The notes beneath the pieces are model-generated. The model was not told the origin of the DNA. It did no database searches and saw only the letters and a list, made by a program, of their open reading frames with translations. From assembly GCF_027622875.1 (NCBI RefSeq), contig NZ_JAPZVP010000015.1, positions 1 to 64,000 of the forward strand: DNA of 64,000 nucleotides, read 5' to 3'. The stretch comes from Glycomyces luteolus (lineage in GTDB: Bacteria; Actinomycetota; Actinomycetes; Mycobacteriales; Micromonosporaceae). A program made the position numbers and the translations under genes. Positions within the stretch are counted from its first letter, which is position 1. Each line of letters begins with the position of its first letter. Positions 37,733 to 46,478 of the stretch are shown here, piece after piece.

Positions 37733-38037
37733 CAACCACCGATTTCTGCCGCGGCACCATCGAGATCGCTCTGAGAGTCCGCATCGGCAAGCTCATAGGA
37801 GTCCGCGGAGTCGCGGAGTTTCGAAGCTCCTCCACGGATCGCCTCGGCAAGACTGTCGATTTGCTCGACCAACGTCGTGCACCCCTCCGCGTAGGGCTGC
37901 TCGAAGAAGAAGCCCGTCATGCCCCAAGTCATCTCAGCAGCGCCGGCTTCAGAGGCCGTCTCCTCGACATGACCATCGCCGTCGAGCTTCGCCCGGCTCA
38001 GCAGCGGAAAGTTCGAATACCTGGAGTCCCAGGTCAA
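37732..38037 (-). CDS. EspC/WXG100-like small type VII secretion target
   Basis: 101 aa. The C-terminal half (LVEQIDSLAEAIRGGASKLRDSADSYELADADS) matches EspC/DUF2580-type proteins, ending in YxxxD (YELAD), the export signal of type VII substrates. The N-terminus is short and atypical: the TTG at 38037 lies inside the upstream gene, and the first 30 residues may not be original. It forms an operon with the YbaB-like and PH-like genes. Confidence 0.6.
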   Translation of the reverse strand: MTWDSRYSNFPLLSRAKLDGDGHVEETASEAGAAEMTWGMTGFFFEQPYAEGCTTLVEQIDSLAEAIRGGASKLRDSADSYELADADSQSDLDGAAAEIGG

Positions 38038-38191
38038 TCTTGTGAATTTGGCCGCCAGGCCCGGCGATGACTCGGACTGCTCCGTCTTCTGCGACGACTT
38101 CGGCTTCGATTTCAGTGATGGCCTGCTGGAGGCGGGCGGACTTGTCGGCGAGGCCGAGGAAGTCGTTGTCCGACACGGGGACTGGCTCCAT
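37949..38191 (-). CDS. YbaB/EbfC-like protein of a type VII locus
   Basis: 80 aa. ARLQQAITEIEAEVVAEDGAVRVIAGPGGQIHKIDL resembles the helix-then-sheet pattern of YbaB/EbfC nucleoid-associated proteins, which in actinobacteria often precede EspC-like genes in ESX-type loci. The C-terminal 20 residues are Arg/Trp-rich and unlike the family, where a FELSxAELG helix would continue, so the 3' end may be frameshifted. It overlaps the EspC-like gene by 89 nt. Confidence 0.5.
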   Translation of the reverse strand: MEPVPVSDNDFLGLADKSARLQQAITEIEAEVVAEDGAVRVIAGPGGQIHKIDLGLQVFELSAAEPGEARRRWSCRGDGL

Positions 38192-38350
38192 TCAGGGAGT
38201 CGGTGATCAGGTGTTCACGAGAACGGTATCGGAGCGCTTCCGGTTTGTGGGTACATGTCTTGCATCACGGGAATCGAAAGGGTTTGGGGTGCAACAGGAA
38301 TCATTGTCAGCCTCGCGAGGCGACGATGTGCACCCGTCGCGATCCGCCCG

Positions 38351-39064
38351 TTACGACCGTGGGCCGGTCGGTCCGCTGGGCCAAGACGTTTGCTGGTTCG
38401 GCTGAGGTTGCGGCGGGCCGTAGCCCGCTTGCGGTGCGTATCCCGGCTGTGGGGCAAATCCCTGCGGACTGTTGAAGGTCGGGGGTTGCGGCGGTCCCGG
38501 AACGGCGGTTTGCTTTGGTGCCCACTGGCGGACGCGGCGGGTGAAGATCAGGATGAAGACGATCAGGGCGGCGAGGAAGGCGATTGGACCGGCGATTGCG
38601 TTAAGCATGATCGGGTCTATCGGGCCGAGGAAGTATTGCTTGGTTCCGGTGGGAGTAGGGACGGTCTTCCACAGGATTACTGCGCCGGTCCCCCAGGCGG
38701 CCAAGGGGAGCAGCATGATGCCGACCCAGACCGCGGTGAGCACTCGAGCCCAGCGGCGCCGTTTGTGAAGCCCGATCGCTGAGAGGATCGCCAGGACCGC
38801 CAGCAGGATCGGGAGGCCGATCACGGTCACGAGCGCGTACAGGAACTCACCGGTGGCAAGACTCTCCGGCGTATCCCCAGGCTCGTTCAAATCCCACATC
38901 TCGCGATCTGCCATCAGCCCTACCAGCCGTTGCATGAGCATGAAATAGAGCGCTGGTGTGGCGATTGCGATTAGGAAGACCGCTACCTGGATAACTCCGA
39001 CCGCAGCCGGTTTCCGATCGGGCGGCGCTGGCGAGCTGGGGGCGAGTCGCGGGTCGTAGGTCAT
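38351..39064 (-). CDS. Four-TM membrane protein with Pro/Gln-rich tail
   Basis: 237 aa, not recognised. Four hydrophobic segments (about 22-45, 75-95, 107-128 and 150-172) are followed by a cytosolic tail rich in Pro, Gly, Tyr and Gln (FAPQPGYAPQAGYGPPQP), common in actinobacterial membrane proteins near type VII loci. It sits between the WXG-substrate gene and the EspC-like genes on the same strand, 158 bp ahead of the YbaB-like gene. Confidence 0.65.
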   Translation of the reverse strand: MTYDPRLAPSSPAPPDRKPAAVGVIQVAVFLIAIATPALYFMLMQRLVGLMADREMWDLNEPGDTPESLATGEFLYALVTVIGLPILLAVLAILSAIGLHKRRRWARVLTAVWVGIMLLPLAAWGTGAVILWKTVPTPTGTKQYFLGPIDPIMLNAIAGPIAFLAALIVFILIFTRRVRQWAPKQTAVPGPPQPPTFNSPQGFAPQPGYAPQAGYGPPQPQPNQQTSWPSGPTGPRS

Positions 39065-39194
39065 TCGTCCTCCTGAGATTCGGTCACGCGGGGTCGAGAT
39101 CGAGTTTCGAACGCACTGATAGCTATATCCGTATGGAGCGGGTTTGGGGTGGAGCTCGGCGTGCGCGAGTCTGATTGAGGGCGTGGAAAGTTCA

Positions 39195-39225
39195 GGCCGC
39201 CGGGGAGAATGTCTCCCCGGCGGCC
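39195..39225 (-). terminator. Probable terminator after the large WXG-type gene
   Basis: Perfect 14-bp arms (GGCCGCCGGGGAGA / TCTCCCCGGCGGCC) with an ATG loop begin 29 bp after the stop of the 39254 gene. Only a weak T-rich tail follows. Confidence 0.65.
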
Positions 39226-39253
39226 GGGTTGTGTGACCTTGCGGGCCTTGGGG

Positions 39254-40996
39254 TTAGGCGAGCGGGTCGTTTTCGTCGTTGAAGCGGGCGAGGCCCCAGA
39301 CGTCTTCGTCTTCGGTGAGCCAGGTGCCGGTGTTGGCGTCCTCGTCTTCACCGAGGCCGCCGGCGCCGCGGCCGCCGCCCATCATGCCTCCGGCGCCAGC
39401 CTTGCCGCCTGCGCCCATGCCGCCCTTACCGCCGGCTCCGGCGGTCTTGCCGAAGAGGCCCTGACCCTTGCCCATGCCACCCGCACCGGCACCGCGGCCA
39501 GCGCCGCTTCCACCCGCCATGCCGGTCATGCTTCCCGAACCGCCAGCGGCAGGACCGAACAGACCCGAACCCGGGCCGAGGCCACCGCCGCCCGCGCCCA
39601 TGCCGCCACCGGAGGTGCCGAGGCTCGGGCCGGTCAGCGTGCCGGCGCCGGACCCAAGGCCGCCACCTGAGGCGAGACCACCGGAGGTCTCATCATCGTC
39701 GTTGCCGGAGGACTCCCACGGGTTCAGACTGGTGTCTGTTCCAGTGTTCGAGCCTCCCGTGAGGTTGCCGCCTGAGCCGAACGTGCTGGTGTTGCTCGGG
39801 GAGTTCAGGCCGCTGGTGCCGGAGCTGGAGAGGTCGGTGTTGAAGTTCCCACCGCCGGGAGGGGAGTAGGCGGCGCTATCAAGGTCGCCAGCGGAGTCGC
39901 GGAACGTGGTGTCCCTGGAGGTCTCGACGGTCGGGCTGAAGCTGGAGGCGGAGGTTTCGGCGTCGGTCCAGCGAGCGACGACGGTCTCATTCTGCTCGGT
40001 GGCGCGGGCCTGGTAGTCCTGGTCGGCCGCTTCGTAATCCTGGGCTGCACGGTTATTGGCGTCTTCAGTGGCCAGACGTTCGGCCTCGGCCCTGATCGAA
40101 GACTCCTGCTCAGGCGTCAGCTGCACGTCCTCGGTGGAGTCGGCGGGCTTGGCGGCCTCGGACGCCTGCAGCTGCTCGGCCTTCAAGCGCGTGTAGTGGT
40201 ACTCGGTCTGGTCGGTCATGTACTGGTTCAGCTCGCCGGTGTACTCGCTGTCGAACCCGCCCAGTTCCATGGCCTGCTCGGCGTCGCCGTCGCCGAACAT
40301 GCATCCTTCGGCGACCTCGCAGTCTCCGGGTTTGAACGGGGCACGCACGTGCACCTTCGGGTTCGAGAAAAGCCCGCCCTTGTCCTCCACCCAGTACTGC
40401 GGGGCGGGGTAGGGCAACTCACCGGAGGCGGCGCCCTGGAGGCTGAAGATCTCGGAAGCCTTTTGCTCCAAGAGGCCCGCCATGCCGGTGGTGTCGGTCC
40501 CGATGTCAGCGGCGATCTGCTCGCAGTTAGCGAAAACCACCTCCATCTGCTCAGCGAAGGCGTCGAAATCGTCGCCCTGCCACCCGTTGGACATCTCGGT
40601 CAGCTTCGACCGCAGGACGGGCGCGACGGCAGTCTCGGGGTTTTGGGCGAAGTCGTTGTTGAACTTCAGCCATTTGTATGAGATCTCGCGCAGCGCATAG
40701 TTGTTGGGATCTTCAGGTCGGATCTGAGAGACCAGCGACTGAACCTCATCGGGAGACGGCGCAGCGGTGCCCTGGGCGACGCACTTGAGGTTCTGGACCT
40801 GGTCTGCGATTGGGATCGCAGAGACCAGTTTCACCCAGGCCTCTTCCGCAGGGTTCTCTCTGTTTTCGCAGTCGCCGTTCGAGCAAGCCGCACCGTTGAG
40901 GAATGAGGTGTTGGCGGTCGTCTGGGACTCCGATCCCGCCGACCAGCTGTCCATGGACTGGTAGGACTCAGTCCCGAACTGGATGTCATCGCCCAT
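39254..40996 (-). CDS. Large WXG-domain protein, probable type VII secretion substrate
   Basis: 580 aa. A helical N-terminal domain carries the WXG turn as WQG (139-141) within SNGWQGDDFDAFAEQM, the ESAT-6/PPE hallmark. The middle (about 290-350) is coiled-coil-like. The rest (about 370-565) is Gly/Ser/Met-rich low complexity. The end is an acidic TWLTEDEDVWGLARFNDENDPLA, a tail pattern common to large ESX-associated actinobacterial proteins. It starts 2 nt after the lipoprotein gene. No secretion-apparatus gene (EccC, EccD, MycP) is in the window. Confidence 0.7.
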   Translation of the reverse strand: MGDDIQFGTESYQSMDSWSAGSESQTTANTSFLNGAACSNGDCENRENPAEEAWVKLVSAIPIADQVQNLKCVAQGTAAPSPDEVQSLVSQIRPEDPNNYALREISYKWLKFNNDFAQNPETAVAPVLRSKLTEMSNGWQGDDFDAFAEQMEVVFANCEQIAADIGTDTTGMAGLLEQKASEIFSLQGAASGELPYPAPQYWVEDKGGLFSNPKVHVRAPFKPGDCEVAEGCMFGDGDAEQAMELGGFDSEYTGELNQYMTDQTEYHYTRLKAEQLQASEAAKPADSTEDVQLTPEQESSIRAEAERLATEDANNRAAQDYEAADQDYQARATEQNETVVARWTDAETSASSFSPTVETSRDTTFRDSAGDLDSAAYSPPGGGNFNTDLSSSGTSGLNSPSNTSTFGSGGNLTGGSNTGTDTSLNPWESSGNDDDETSGGLASGGGLGSGAGTLTGPSLGTSGGGMGAGGGGLGPGSGLFGPAAGGSGSMTGMAGGSGAGRGAGAGGMGKGQGLFGKTAGAGGKGGMGAGGKAGAGGMMGGGRGAGGLGEDEDANTGTWLTEDEDVWGLARFNDENDPLA

Positions 40997-40998
40997 GA

Positions 40999-41703
40999 CT
41001 ACTGGACCTCCGCGATCTTGTCGTTAACGATCTGGTTAACCTCTGGCAAGTATGTGTCGATGAGCCACTGATGCAGCTCGTCTTCCGTGAACGCCAACGC
41101 AGGCTCTCCACGGTTCTCAAGTCCGTAGTCAAGAGTGTGGTCGAGATCGAACGTGAAGACCCATTGGCCGTCTCGTGCGACTATCTGAGTATTCGGCGAC
41201 TCTCCGCCACCGCTCCATGTGTAGAGGAAGCCCTCATCCCACGGGCCGCTGATCGAGGTTTCTTGGAAGTCCGTGCCGCCTGAACCGGCGGCGTTGGCGT
41301 TCGCAGTTCGTTCCTCGAAGAGGGTGGAGGCGGCGTCTTCGCTTTCGGCAGGTGCGATGGCGACTCCAAGCTCACCGCCAGCACCAGTCCAGTCGTTCTC
41401 GCCCAGATAGATCAGATTCCCGCACCCGATGGAATCGGGATACCAGGTGGAGTCGTATTCGCGAGTCTGGGGCTCCCCGCCTGCAGCGGTGCTGGAACCC
41501 CATCCTTCGATACCCATGAAATCGGTGATGGGCTGGAGGTTGTCCAGGACCTCGCAGGCGTCCCAGGTCTTCATTGCGGCGAAGACCGGATCTTCACCGC
41601 CGTCTCCGTTGCCGCCGTTGCTACCTGCGTCTTCGGAGCAAGCAGCAAGGGCGAGGAGGAGCGCAGCAGCAGCGGTGGCGGTCTTGGCGGCGGCGAATTT
41701 CAT
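40999..41703 (-). CDS. DUF3558-like lipoprotein
   Basis: 234 aa. A signal peptide with lipobox ALAAC (Cys22) is followed by an Asp/Gly linker and a domain beginning KTWDACEVLDNLQPITDFMG, with conserved-looking WYPDSIGCGNLIY and VFTFDLDHT. This resembles the DUF3558 lipoproteins that accompany type VII secretion genes. Its ATG overlaps the stop of the 41700 gene by 4 nt, and it precedes the large WXG gene by 2 nt. Confidence 0.7.
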   Translation of the reverse strand: MKFAAAKTATAAAALLLALAACSEDAGSNGGNGDGGEDPVFAAMKTWDACEVLDNLQPITDFMGIEGWGSSTAAGGEPQTREYDSTWYPDSIGCGNLIYLGENDWTGAGGELGVAIAPAESEDAASTLFEERTANANAAGSGGTDFQETSISGPWDEGFLYTWSGGGESPNTQIVARDGQWVFTFDLDHTLDYGLENRGEPALAFTEDELHQWLIDTYLPEVNQIVNDKIAEVQ

Positions 41704-42035
41704 GCGGTGCCCTCGGTGTCGGAGCCGGCGAGGTTCATCTCGACGATGTTGAGTTCCTCGGCGTCGGTGTGCAGACCGAGGGATTCGTTGATCGTCACAA
41801 TCGCGCCGTACAGATCGGCACGAAGCTTCTGCAGGTTGTTCCAGGTCTCCTCGTGTGCGCCCGCGTACTGCGTGCGGGCATCCGCCGAAGAGTCGAGCAG
41901 GCCGAAACCGGGCTCGTATCCCAACTCATTGCCGGGCACCATCTTCTGAGTCAGCTCGGTGACGAAGTTGAGACGAGCGACCAACTCATCTCGAAACGCT
42001 TCGAGGTATTCAGGATCGAGCACACGTTGAGCCAC
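41700..42035 (-). CDS. Small helical protein, possible WXG100-like
   Basis: 111 aa, almost all helical. RTQYAGAHEETWNNLQKLRADLYGAIVTINE resembles WXG100-family helix 2, but no WXG turn is seen. The GTG at 42035 has a weak upstream site. It heads the three-gene operon with the lipoprotein and the WXG-type gene, which points to a chaperone or co-substrate role. It is not otherwise recognised. Confidence 0.55.
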   Translation of the reverse strand: MAQRVLDPEYLEAFRDELVARLNFVTELTQKMVPGNELGYEPGFGLLDSSADARTQYAGAHEETWNNLQKLRADLYGAIVTINESLGLHTDAEELNIVEMNLAGSDTEGTA

Positions 42036-42341
42036 GGCGGGGACCTCCGGGGGTTATTGGGTGAAACGACTGCAAAACCATCTTGATTTTAACGGTCCGC
42101 TGCCACACCGTGTGACCGCGGCGTTGTCGCGCAATCGCCCGAGCGGATGTAGACCTCTCGGCGTGTCGCGTTGCCGGGGAGGGACATAGCGTGTCATCGG
42201 CAAACGTCGCGCAACGAGTGTTCTACGCGCACAACTGACTCAGCCACACCGGCTGGACGGCAGTCCGGCCCGTTGCCGAAGGGCTGGTGGAGGAGCGCCT
42301 CACCTGGTCGTTGACCGGGCGAGGCGCTGACTAGCCCCGTT
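42036..42341. other. 306-bp intergenic region
   Basis: No gene is seen. It should hold the promoter of the type VII operon. Near the other side, arms AGCGCCTC and GAGGCGCT with an inner CCTGGTC/GACCGGG stem (42294-42328) form a strong hairpin 13 bp past the stop of the 42342 gene, a likely terminator without a T-run. Confidence 0.5.
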
Positions 42342-43847
42342 TCAGTATGCGCCTTGCGGGCGCAGGATCGCGGTCACCGTGCGCAGGAGGATGACGAAGT
42401 CCAGTGAGAGGTTCCAGTGCTCGACGTACCGGAGGTCGAGGCGGACGGCCTCTTCCCAAGGCAGGTCGGAGCGGCCGGAGACCTGCCAGAGGCCGGTCAT
42501 GCCGGGCTTGACGGCGAGGCGGCGGCGCATGTCGGATTCGTAGGCGGCGACTTCGATGGCGAGTGGCGGGCGGGGCCCGACGAGGCTCATGTCGCCGCGG
42601 AGGACGTTGACGAGCTGGGGGAACTCGTCGATGGAGAAGCGGCGCAGGTACTTGCCGACGGTAGTGATGCGCGGGTCGTCCTTCATCTTGAAGAGGACGC
42701 CGTCGCCTTCGTTGAGGTGCACGATCTCCGCGAGGCGCCGTTCGGCGTCCGTGTGCATGGTGCGGAACTTCCAGATCGTGAACGGCTGGCCGTCCTTGCC
42801 GATGCGCTCCTGTTTGAACAAGGCCGGACCGGGCGAGGTGCAGCGGATGAGGAAGGCGGCGCTGAGGAGGAGCGGCGCGAGCGCGAGCAGCAGGAGGGCC
42901 GCGCCGACGCGGTCGACGGCTTCCTTGGCGAGGCGGCGGACGCCGGTGAGGCGGGCGTGGTCGAGGTGGAGCATGGGGAGGCCGTCGACGGGGCGGACGG
43001 TGGTGCGGTCACCGGCGACGTCGACGAGGGCGGAGGCGACGATGAGGTCGACTTCACTGCGTTCGAGCTTCCAGGCGAGCCGACGCAGGGCCTGGCCGTC
43101 GATTTCGGGGCAGCCGAGGACGATCACGGTGTCGGCGCGTTCGGCGGCGACGGCTTCGGCTATGCGGTCGAAGCTGCCGCGGACGCGGGTGTCGAAGTCC
43201 AGTAGCGCACCTTGGGGTTTTTCGGTGGGCAGACAGGCCGCTACGACGTTGAGGCCGTGGTAGTGCTCGCGGCGGAGCTGGACGATAAGCGCCGCGACGG
43301 AGGACTCGTGGCCGACCAGGACGACGCGCTTCATGCAGCGTCCGTCGCGGCGCATGTGGTGCAGCCATTTGCGCCAGCCGAAGCGGGCGACGATGGAACA
43401 GGTTGCGGCGGTGGGGATCGCTATCAGGACGAAGACTCGGGAGGTCGGCAGTTCGAGTCCATAGGAGACCATGGCGACGGCGGCGGTGAGGGCCACGGCG
43501 GCGTGCACGATCCGCTGGTACTCCTCGGTGCCGACGAAGAGGTACCGCTTCTCGAAGGCGCGGGAGAGGCCCAGCACCGCGAGCCACACTGCGGGCAGGG
43601 CGATCAGGGCGAGAACGTAGACGCGGGTGCCGTCGTTGACCTGGCCGAAGCGGGCGAAGAAGGCCAGCGCCGCGCCGATGATCCCGGCGGCGATGTCGGA
43701 GCCGATGATGCCCGCGAAGTACTTGCGCTGCCAGGCAGGCGGGCCGCCGTACGGTCGGGTCGCTTGAGGTCCTATGGAATAGACGCGCCCTCTAGCGGGG
43801 CTGTCATGCAGGCCTTCAAAAGCCGTCGAGTCCGCAACCACTGTCAT
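42342..43847 (-). CDS. Exopolysaccharide polyprenyl glycosylphosphotransferase
   Basis: 501 aa. Four to five N-terminal membrane segments (about 25-175) are followed by a Rossmann-like CoA-binding domain (about 180-290), then the catalytic sugar transferase domain from about 305: a membrane-reentrant helix (AVDRVGAALLLLALAPLLL), FKQERIGKDGQPFTIWKFRTM, SLVGPRPPL, and MTGLWQVSGRSDLPWEE. It transfers a sugar-1-phosphate to undecaprenyl phosphate, starting exopolysaccharide synthesis. It stands alone here and may serve the surface-glycan genes at the left end. Confidence 0.92.
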   Translation of the reverse strand: MTVVADSTAFEGLHDSPARGRVYSIGPQATRPYGGPPAWQRKYFAGIIGSDIAAGIIGAALAFFARFGQVNDGTRVYVLALIALPAVWLAVLGLSRAFEKRYLFVGTEEYQRIVHAAVALTAAVAMVSYGLELPTSRVFVLIAIPTAATCSIVARFGWRKWLHHMRRDGRCMKRVVLVGHESSVAALIVQLRREHYHGLNVVAACLPTEKPQGALLDFDTRVRGSFDRIAEAVAAERADTVIVLGCPEIDGQALRRLAWKLERSEVDLIVASALVDVAGDRTTVRPVDGLPMLHLDHARLTGVRRLAKEAVDRVGAALLLLALAPLLLSAAFLIRCTSPGPALFKQERIGKDGQPFTIWKFRTMHTDAERRLAEIVHLNEGDGVLFKMKDDPRITTVGKYLRRFSIDEFPQLVNVLRGDMSLVGPRPPLAIEVAAYESDMRRRLAVKPGMTGLWQVSGRSDLPWEEAVRLDLRYVEHWNLSLDFVILLRTVTAILRPQGAY

Positions 43848-43977
43848 GATCGGATAACGAACGACTCGACATGGAGTGACGGGGTTGTCACACTATGGAG
43901 TAGATGAGATTTAGTCCACTATGGGCGCCGAAGGACACCCTATGCGGCAGGCGCGTTGCCGAGCGTCGGTTTCGACT

Positions 43978-44565
43978 TCACTTCGGTGCGTTGAACTGGT
44001 TCTGCGCCATCACGAAGCCCTTTTCGATGATCGCCTCGACCGCGTCGGCGGCGAGTTCGATGTTCAGGTCCGCTTCGGGGCGTTCGGCCTTGGCGAAGTC
44101 CTTGAGGACGAAGTCGGCCGCGTCCTGGCGGCCGGGCGGCCGGCCGACGCCGAAGCGCACCCGGGCGTAGTCCTTGGTGCCCAGCACCTTCGTGAGCGAG
44201 CGGAGGCCGTTGTGGCCGCCCTCGCCGCCGCCGCGTTTGAGGCGCAGTTCGCCGAACGGGACGTCGAGTTCGTCGTGAACCGCGATCACCGATTCGGGTG
44301 CGACCCCGAAGTACTGGGCGAGCGGGCCGACGGCCTCGCCGGAGAGGTTCATGAACGTCAAGGGTTTGACGAGTATGACGCGAGGCCCGCCTACCCCCAA
44401 GCGGGCCTCGCAGACTTCGGCGCGGGCCTTGCGGGCCACGGCGAAACGACCGCCGACGCGTCGGGCGAGCGCGTCGACGACCATGAAACCGACATTGTGG
44501 CGGTTCGCGGCGTATTTCGGCCCAGGGTTGCCCAGGCCGACCACGAGCGTCGGGGCGTCGGTCAT
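43978..44565 (-). CDS. pth: Peptidyl-tRNA hydrolase
   Basis: 195 aa. It recycles peptidyl-tRNA. [11 protein letters not shown] opens the fold, the catalytic His23 is in [16 protein letters not shown] carries the conserved Asn, and [10 protein letters not shown] with GGHNGLRS completes the site. ATG 44565 is 13 nt past the rplY stop, the common actinobacterial rplY-pth order. Confidence 0.96.
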   Translation of the reverse strand: MTDAPTLVVGLGNPGPKYAANRHNVGFMVVDALARRVGGRFAVARKARAEVCEARLGVGGPRVILVKPLTFMNLSGEAVGPLAQYFGVAPESVIAVHDELDVPFGELRLKRGGGEGGHNGLRSLTKVLGTKDYARVRFGVGRPPGRQDAADFVLKDFAKAERPEADLNIELAADAVEAIIEKGFVMAQNQFNAPK

Positions 44566-44578
44566 GTGGTTCTCGGTG

Positions 44579-45190
44579 TTACTCGGCAGCAGCGGCGGCC
44601 GGGGCTTCTTCACCCTCGGCGGCCTCTTCCTCGGCCGGGGCCTCGCCGCGCGGCTCGGAAACGGAGGCGAGCACCAGGTCGCCGTCCGAGAGGATGACGA
44701 TGCCCTCGGGGACCTCGACGTCGCGCACGTAGCGCTGCGAGCCGATGGCCAGGCCCTCGATGCTGACCTCGATGGACTCGGGAATGTGGGTCGCCTCGGC
44801 CTCAACGGTCAGGGTGTTGAGGTCGTGCACGACCAGGCCGCCCTTCTCCGCCTCGCCGACGAAGTTGACCGGGATGTCGGTCGTGATGGTCTCGCCGCGG
44901 CGGACGATCAGCAGGTCGGCGTGGACGATCTCGTCACGCAGCGGGTCGCGCTGGATGTCCTTGGGGATCACCAGCTCGCGGGTACCGTCAGTGACCTCGA
45001 TGGCGATGAGCTGGTTGGCGCCGCCCTTGCGGATGGCGGCGGCGAGCTCAAGCGAGGGAAGGGAAATGTGGAGCGGCTTCTCGCCGTGGCCGTAGACCAC
45101 CGCGGGAACCTTTCCAGCCCGGCGCGTACGGCGGGCACCGCCCTTCCCGAAGTCAGTGCGAGGCTCGGCGCTGATACGAACTTCGGACAC
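44579..45190 (-). CDS. rplY: 50S ribosomal protein L25/general stress protein Ctc
   Basis: 203 aa. It is the long form with an N-terminal L25 domain binding 5S rRNA ([24 protein letters not shown]) and a C-terminal TL5-like beta domain. A tail of about 20 residues is Glu/Ala-rich. The GTG at 45190 has GGGGAG upstream. It precedes pth. Confidence 0.95.
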   Translation of the reverse strand: MSEVRISAEPRTDFGKGGARRTRRAGKVPAVVYGHGEKPLHISLPSLELAAAIRKGGANQLIAIEVTDGTRELVIPKDIQRDPLRDEIVHADLLIVRRGETITTDIPVNFVGEAEKGGLVVHDLNTLTVEAEATHIPESIEVSIEGLAIGSQRYVRDVEVPEGIVILSDGDLVLASVSEPRGEAPAEEEAAEGEEAPAAAAAE

Positions 45191-45272
45191 GGAAATACTC
45201 CCCTGTTTTTTAGCAACATTTCATGCGGCGCTCGACGCTCACGTCGGCATTCAGAAGGGCACACGAGCCCTG

Positions 45273-45294
45273 AAAAAGACCTACGCCTTTGCGT
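45273..45294 (-). terminator. Weak terminator-like hairpin after prs
   Basis: Minus strand: ACGC / GCGT stem, then a short A/G spacer and five T. It lies within 120 bp after prs. The stem is short, so confidence is low. Confidence 0.3.
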
Positions 45295-45392
45295 CGATTA
45301 CGGCGCCCTCTGGAGGACACCCTCGCCGTCGGCAACCCCACCAGAGTACTACGCGCATCAGATCAGGCTTGACACGGGCGTCGATATGTGAC

Positions 45393-46376
45393 TTACGAGA
45401 GACCGCCGAAGAGCGTGGTGACGGAGCCGTCGTTGAAGACCTCCCAGATGGCCTTCGCGACGAGCGGCGCGATGGACAGGGTGGTGATCTTCTCGAGGTC
45501 CTGGGCTTCCTTGGGGAGGGGGAGCGTATTGGTGACGATCACTTCGCTGACGGGCGCCTTCGCGAGGCGCTCGACGGCGGGGCCGGACATGATCGCGTGG
45601 GTGGAGGCGATGACGATGTCCTCGACGCCGGACTCCTTGAGCATCTCGGCGGCCGAGCAGATGGTGCCGGCGGTGTCGATCATGTCGTCGATGAGGAGGC
45701 AGGTGCGGCCTTCGACGTCGCCGACGACCTTGTGCGCGACGACCTGGTTGGGCTTGAGGGGGTCGCGGGTCTTGTGCACGAACGCGATGGGGCAGCCGCC
45801 TAGCCGGTCGGACCAGCGCTCGGCGAGGCGGACGCGGCCGGTGTCGGGCGAGACGACGGCCATCTGGCGGTCGGCGTACTTCTCCTCGACGTAGCGGGCG
45901 AGCGTGCCCATGGCGAAGAGGTGGTCGACGGGGCCGTCGAAGAAGCCCTGGATCTGGGCGGTGTGGAGGTCCACGGTGAGGATGCGGTCGGCGCCGGCGG
46001 TCTTGAGGAGGTCGGCCATGAGGCGTGCGGAGATGGGCTCGCGGCCGCGGTGCTTCTTGTCCTGGCGCGCGTACGGGTAGAACGGGAGCACGACGGTGAT
46101 CCGCTTGGCCGAGCCGCGCTTGAGCGCGTCGATCATGATGAGGGTCTCCATGACCCACTCGTTGATCGGCGCGGGCATGGACTGCACGACGAAGGCGTCG
46201 CAGCCGCGGACGGACTCCTGGTAGCGCACGAAGAGCTCGCCGTTGGCGAAGGAGTAGGCGCTCATCGGGGTCGGCGCGACCCCGAGGTGCTTGCCGATCT
46301 CCTCGGCCAGCTCCGGGTAGGCACGCCCGGAGAACAGCATGAGCATCTTGGAGTTGACAGCGGACATGCTCGCCAT
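45393..46376 (-). CDS. prs: Ribose-phosphate pyrophosphokinase
   Basis: 327 aa. It makes PRPP for nucleotide, His and Trp synthesis. FSGRAYPELAEEI opens the protein, RQDKKHRGREPISARLMADLL is the ATP flexible region, VDLHTAQIQGFF is the divalent-cation block, and LLIDDMIDTAGT is the PRPP-binding loop. ATG 46376 was chosen because GGGGGAG lies 9 nt upstream; ATG 46367 is also possible. It follows glmU by about 100 bp, a usual pairing. Confidence 0.95.
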   Translation of the reverse strand: MASMSAVNSKMLMLFSGRAYPELAEEIGKHLGVAPTPMSAYSFANGELFVRYQESVRGCDAFVVQSMPAPINEWVMETLIMIDALKRGSAKRITVVLPFYPYARQDKKHRGREPISARLMADLLKTAGADRILTVDLHTAQIQGFFDGPVDHLFAMGTLARYVEEKYADRQMAVVSPDTGRVRLAERWSDRLGGCPIAFVHKTRDPLKPNQVVAHKVVGDVEGRTCLLIDDMIDTAGTICSAAEMLKESGVEDIVIASTHAIMSGPAVERLAKAPVSEVIVTNTLPLPKEAQDLEKITTLSIAPLVAKAIWEVFNDGSVTTLFGGLS

Positions 46377-46478
46377 GACGTGGGCTCCCCCAGTAGGTCG
46401 TCTCACCTGAACCTCGACGGTTCCAGTGTCCCCTGCCCTGCGCCGAAGCGCGAGGGGACCGGGGGGTTTAGTGTCCCG

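Noticed and set aside
46407-46478. Possible tRNA between glmU and prs
   Set aside because: No cloverleaf could be drawn; the segment is an ordinary spacer.
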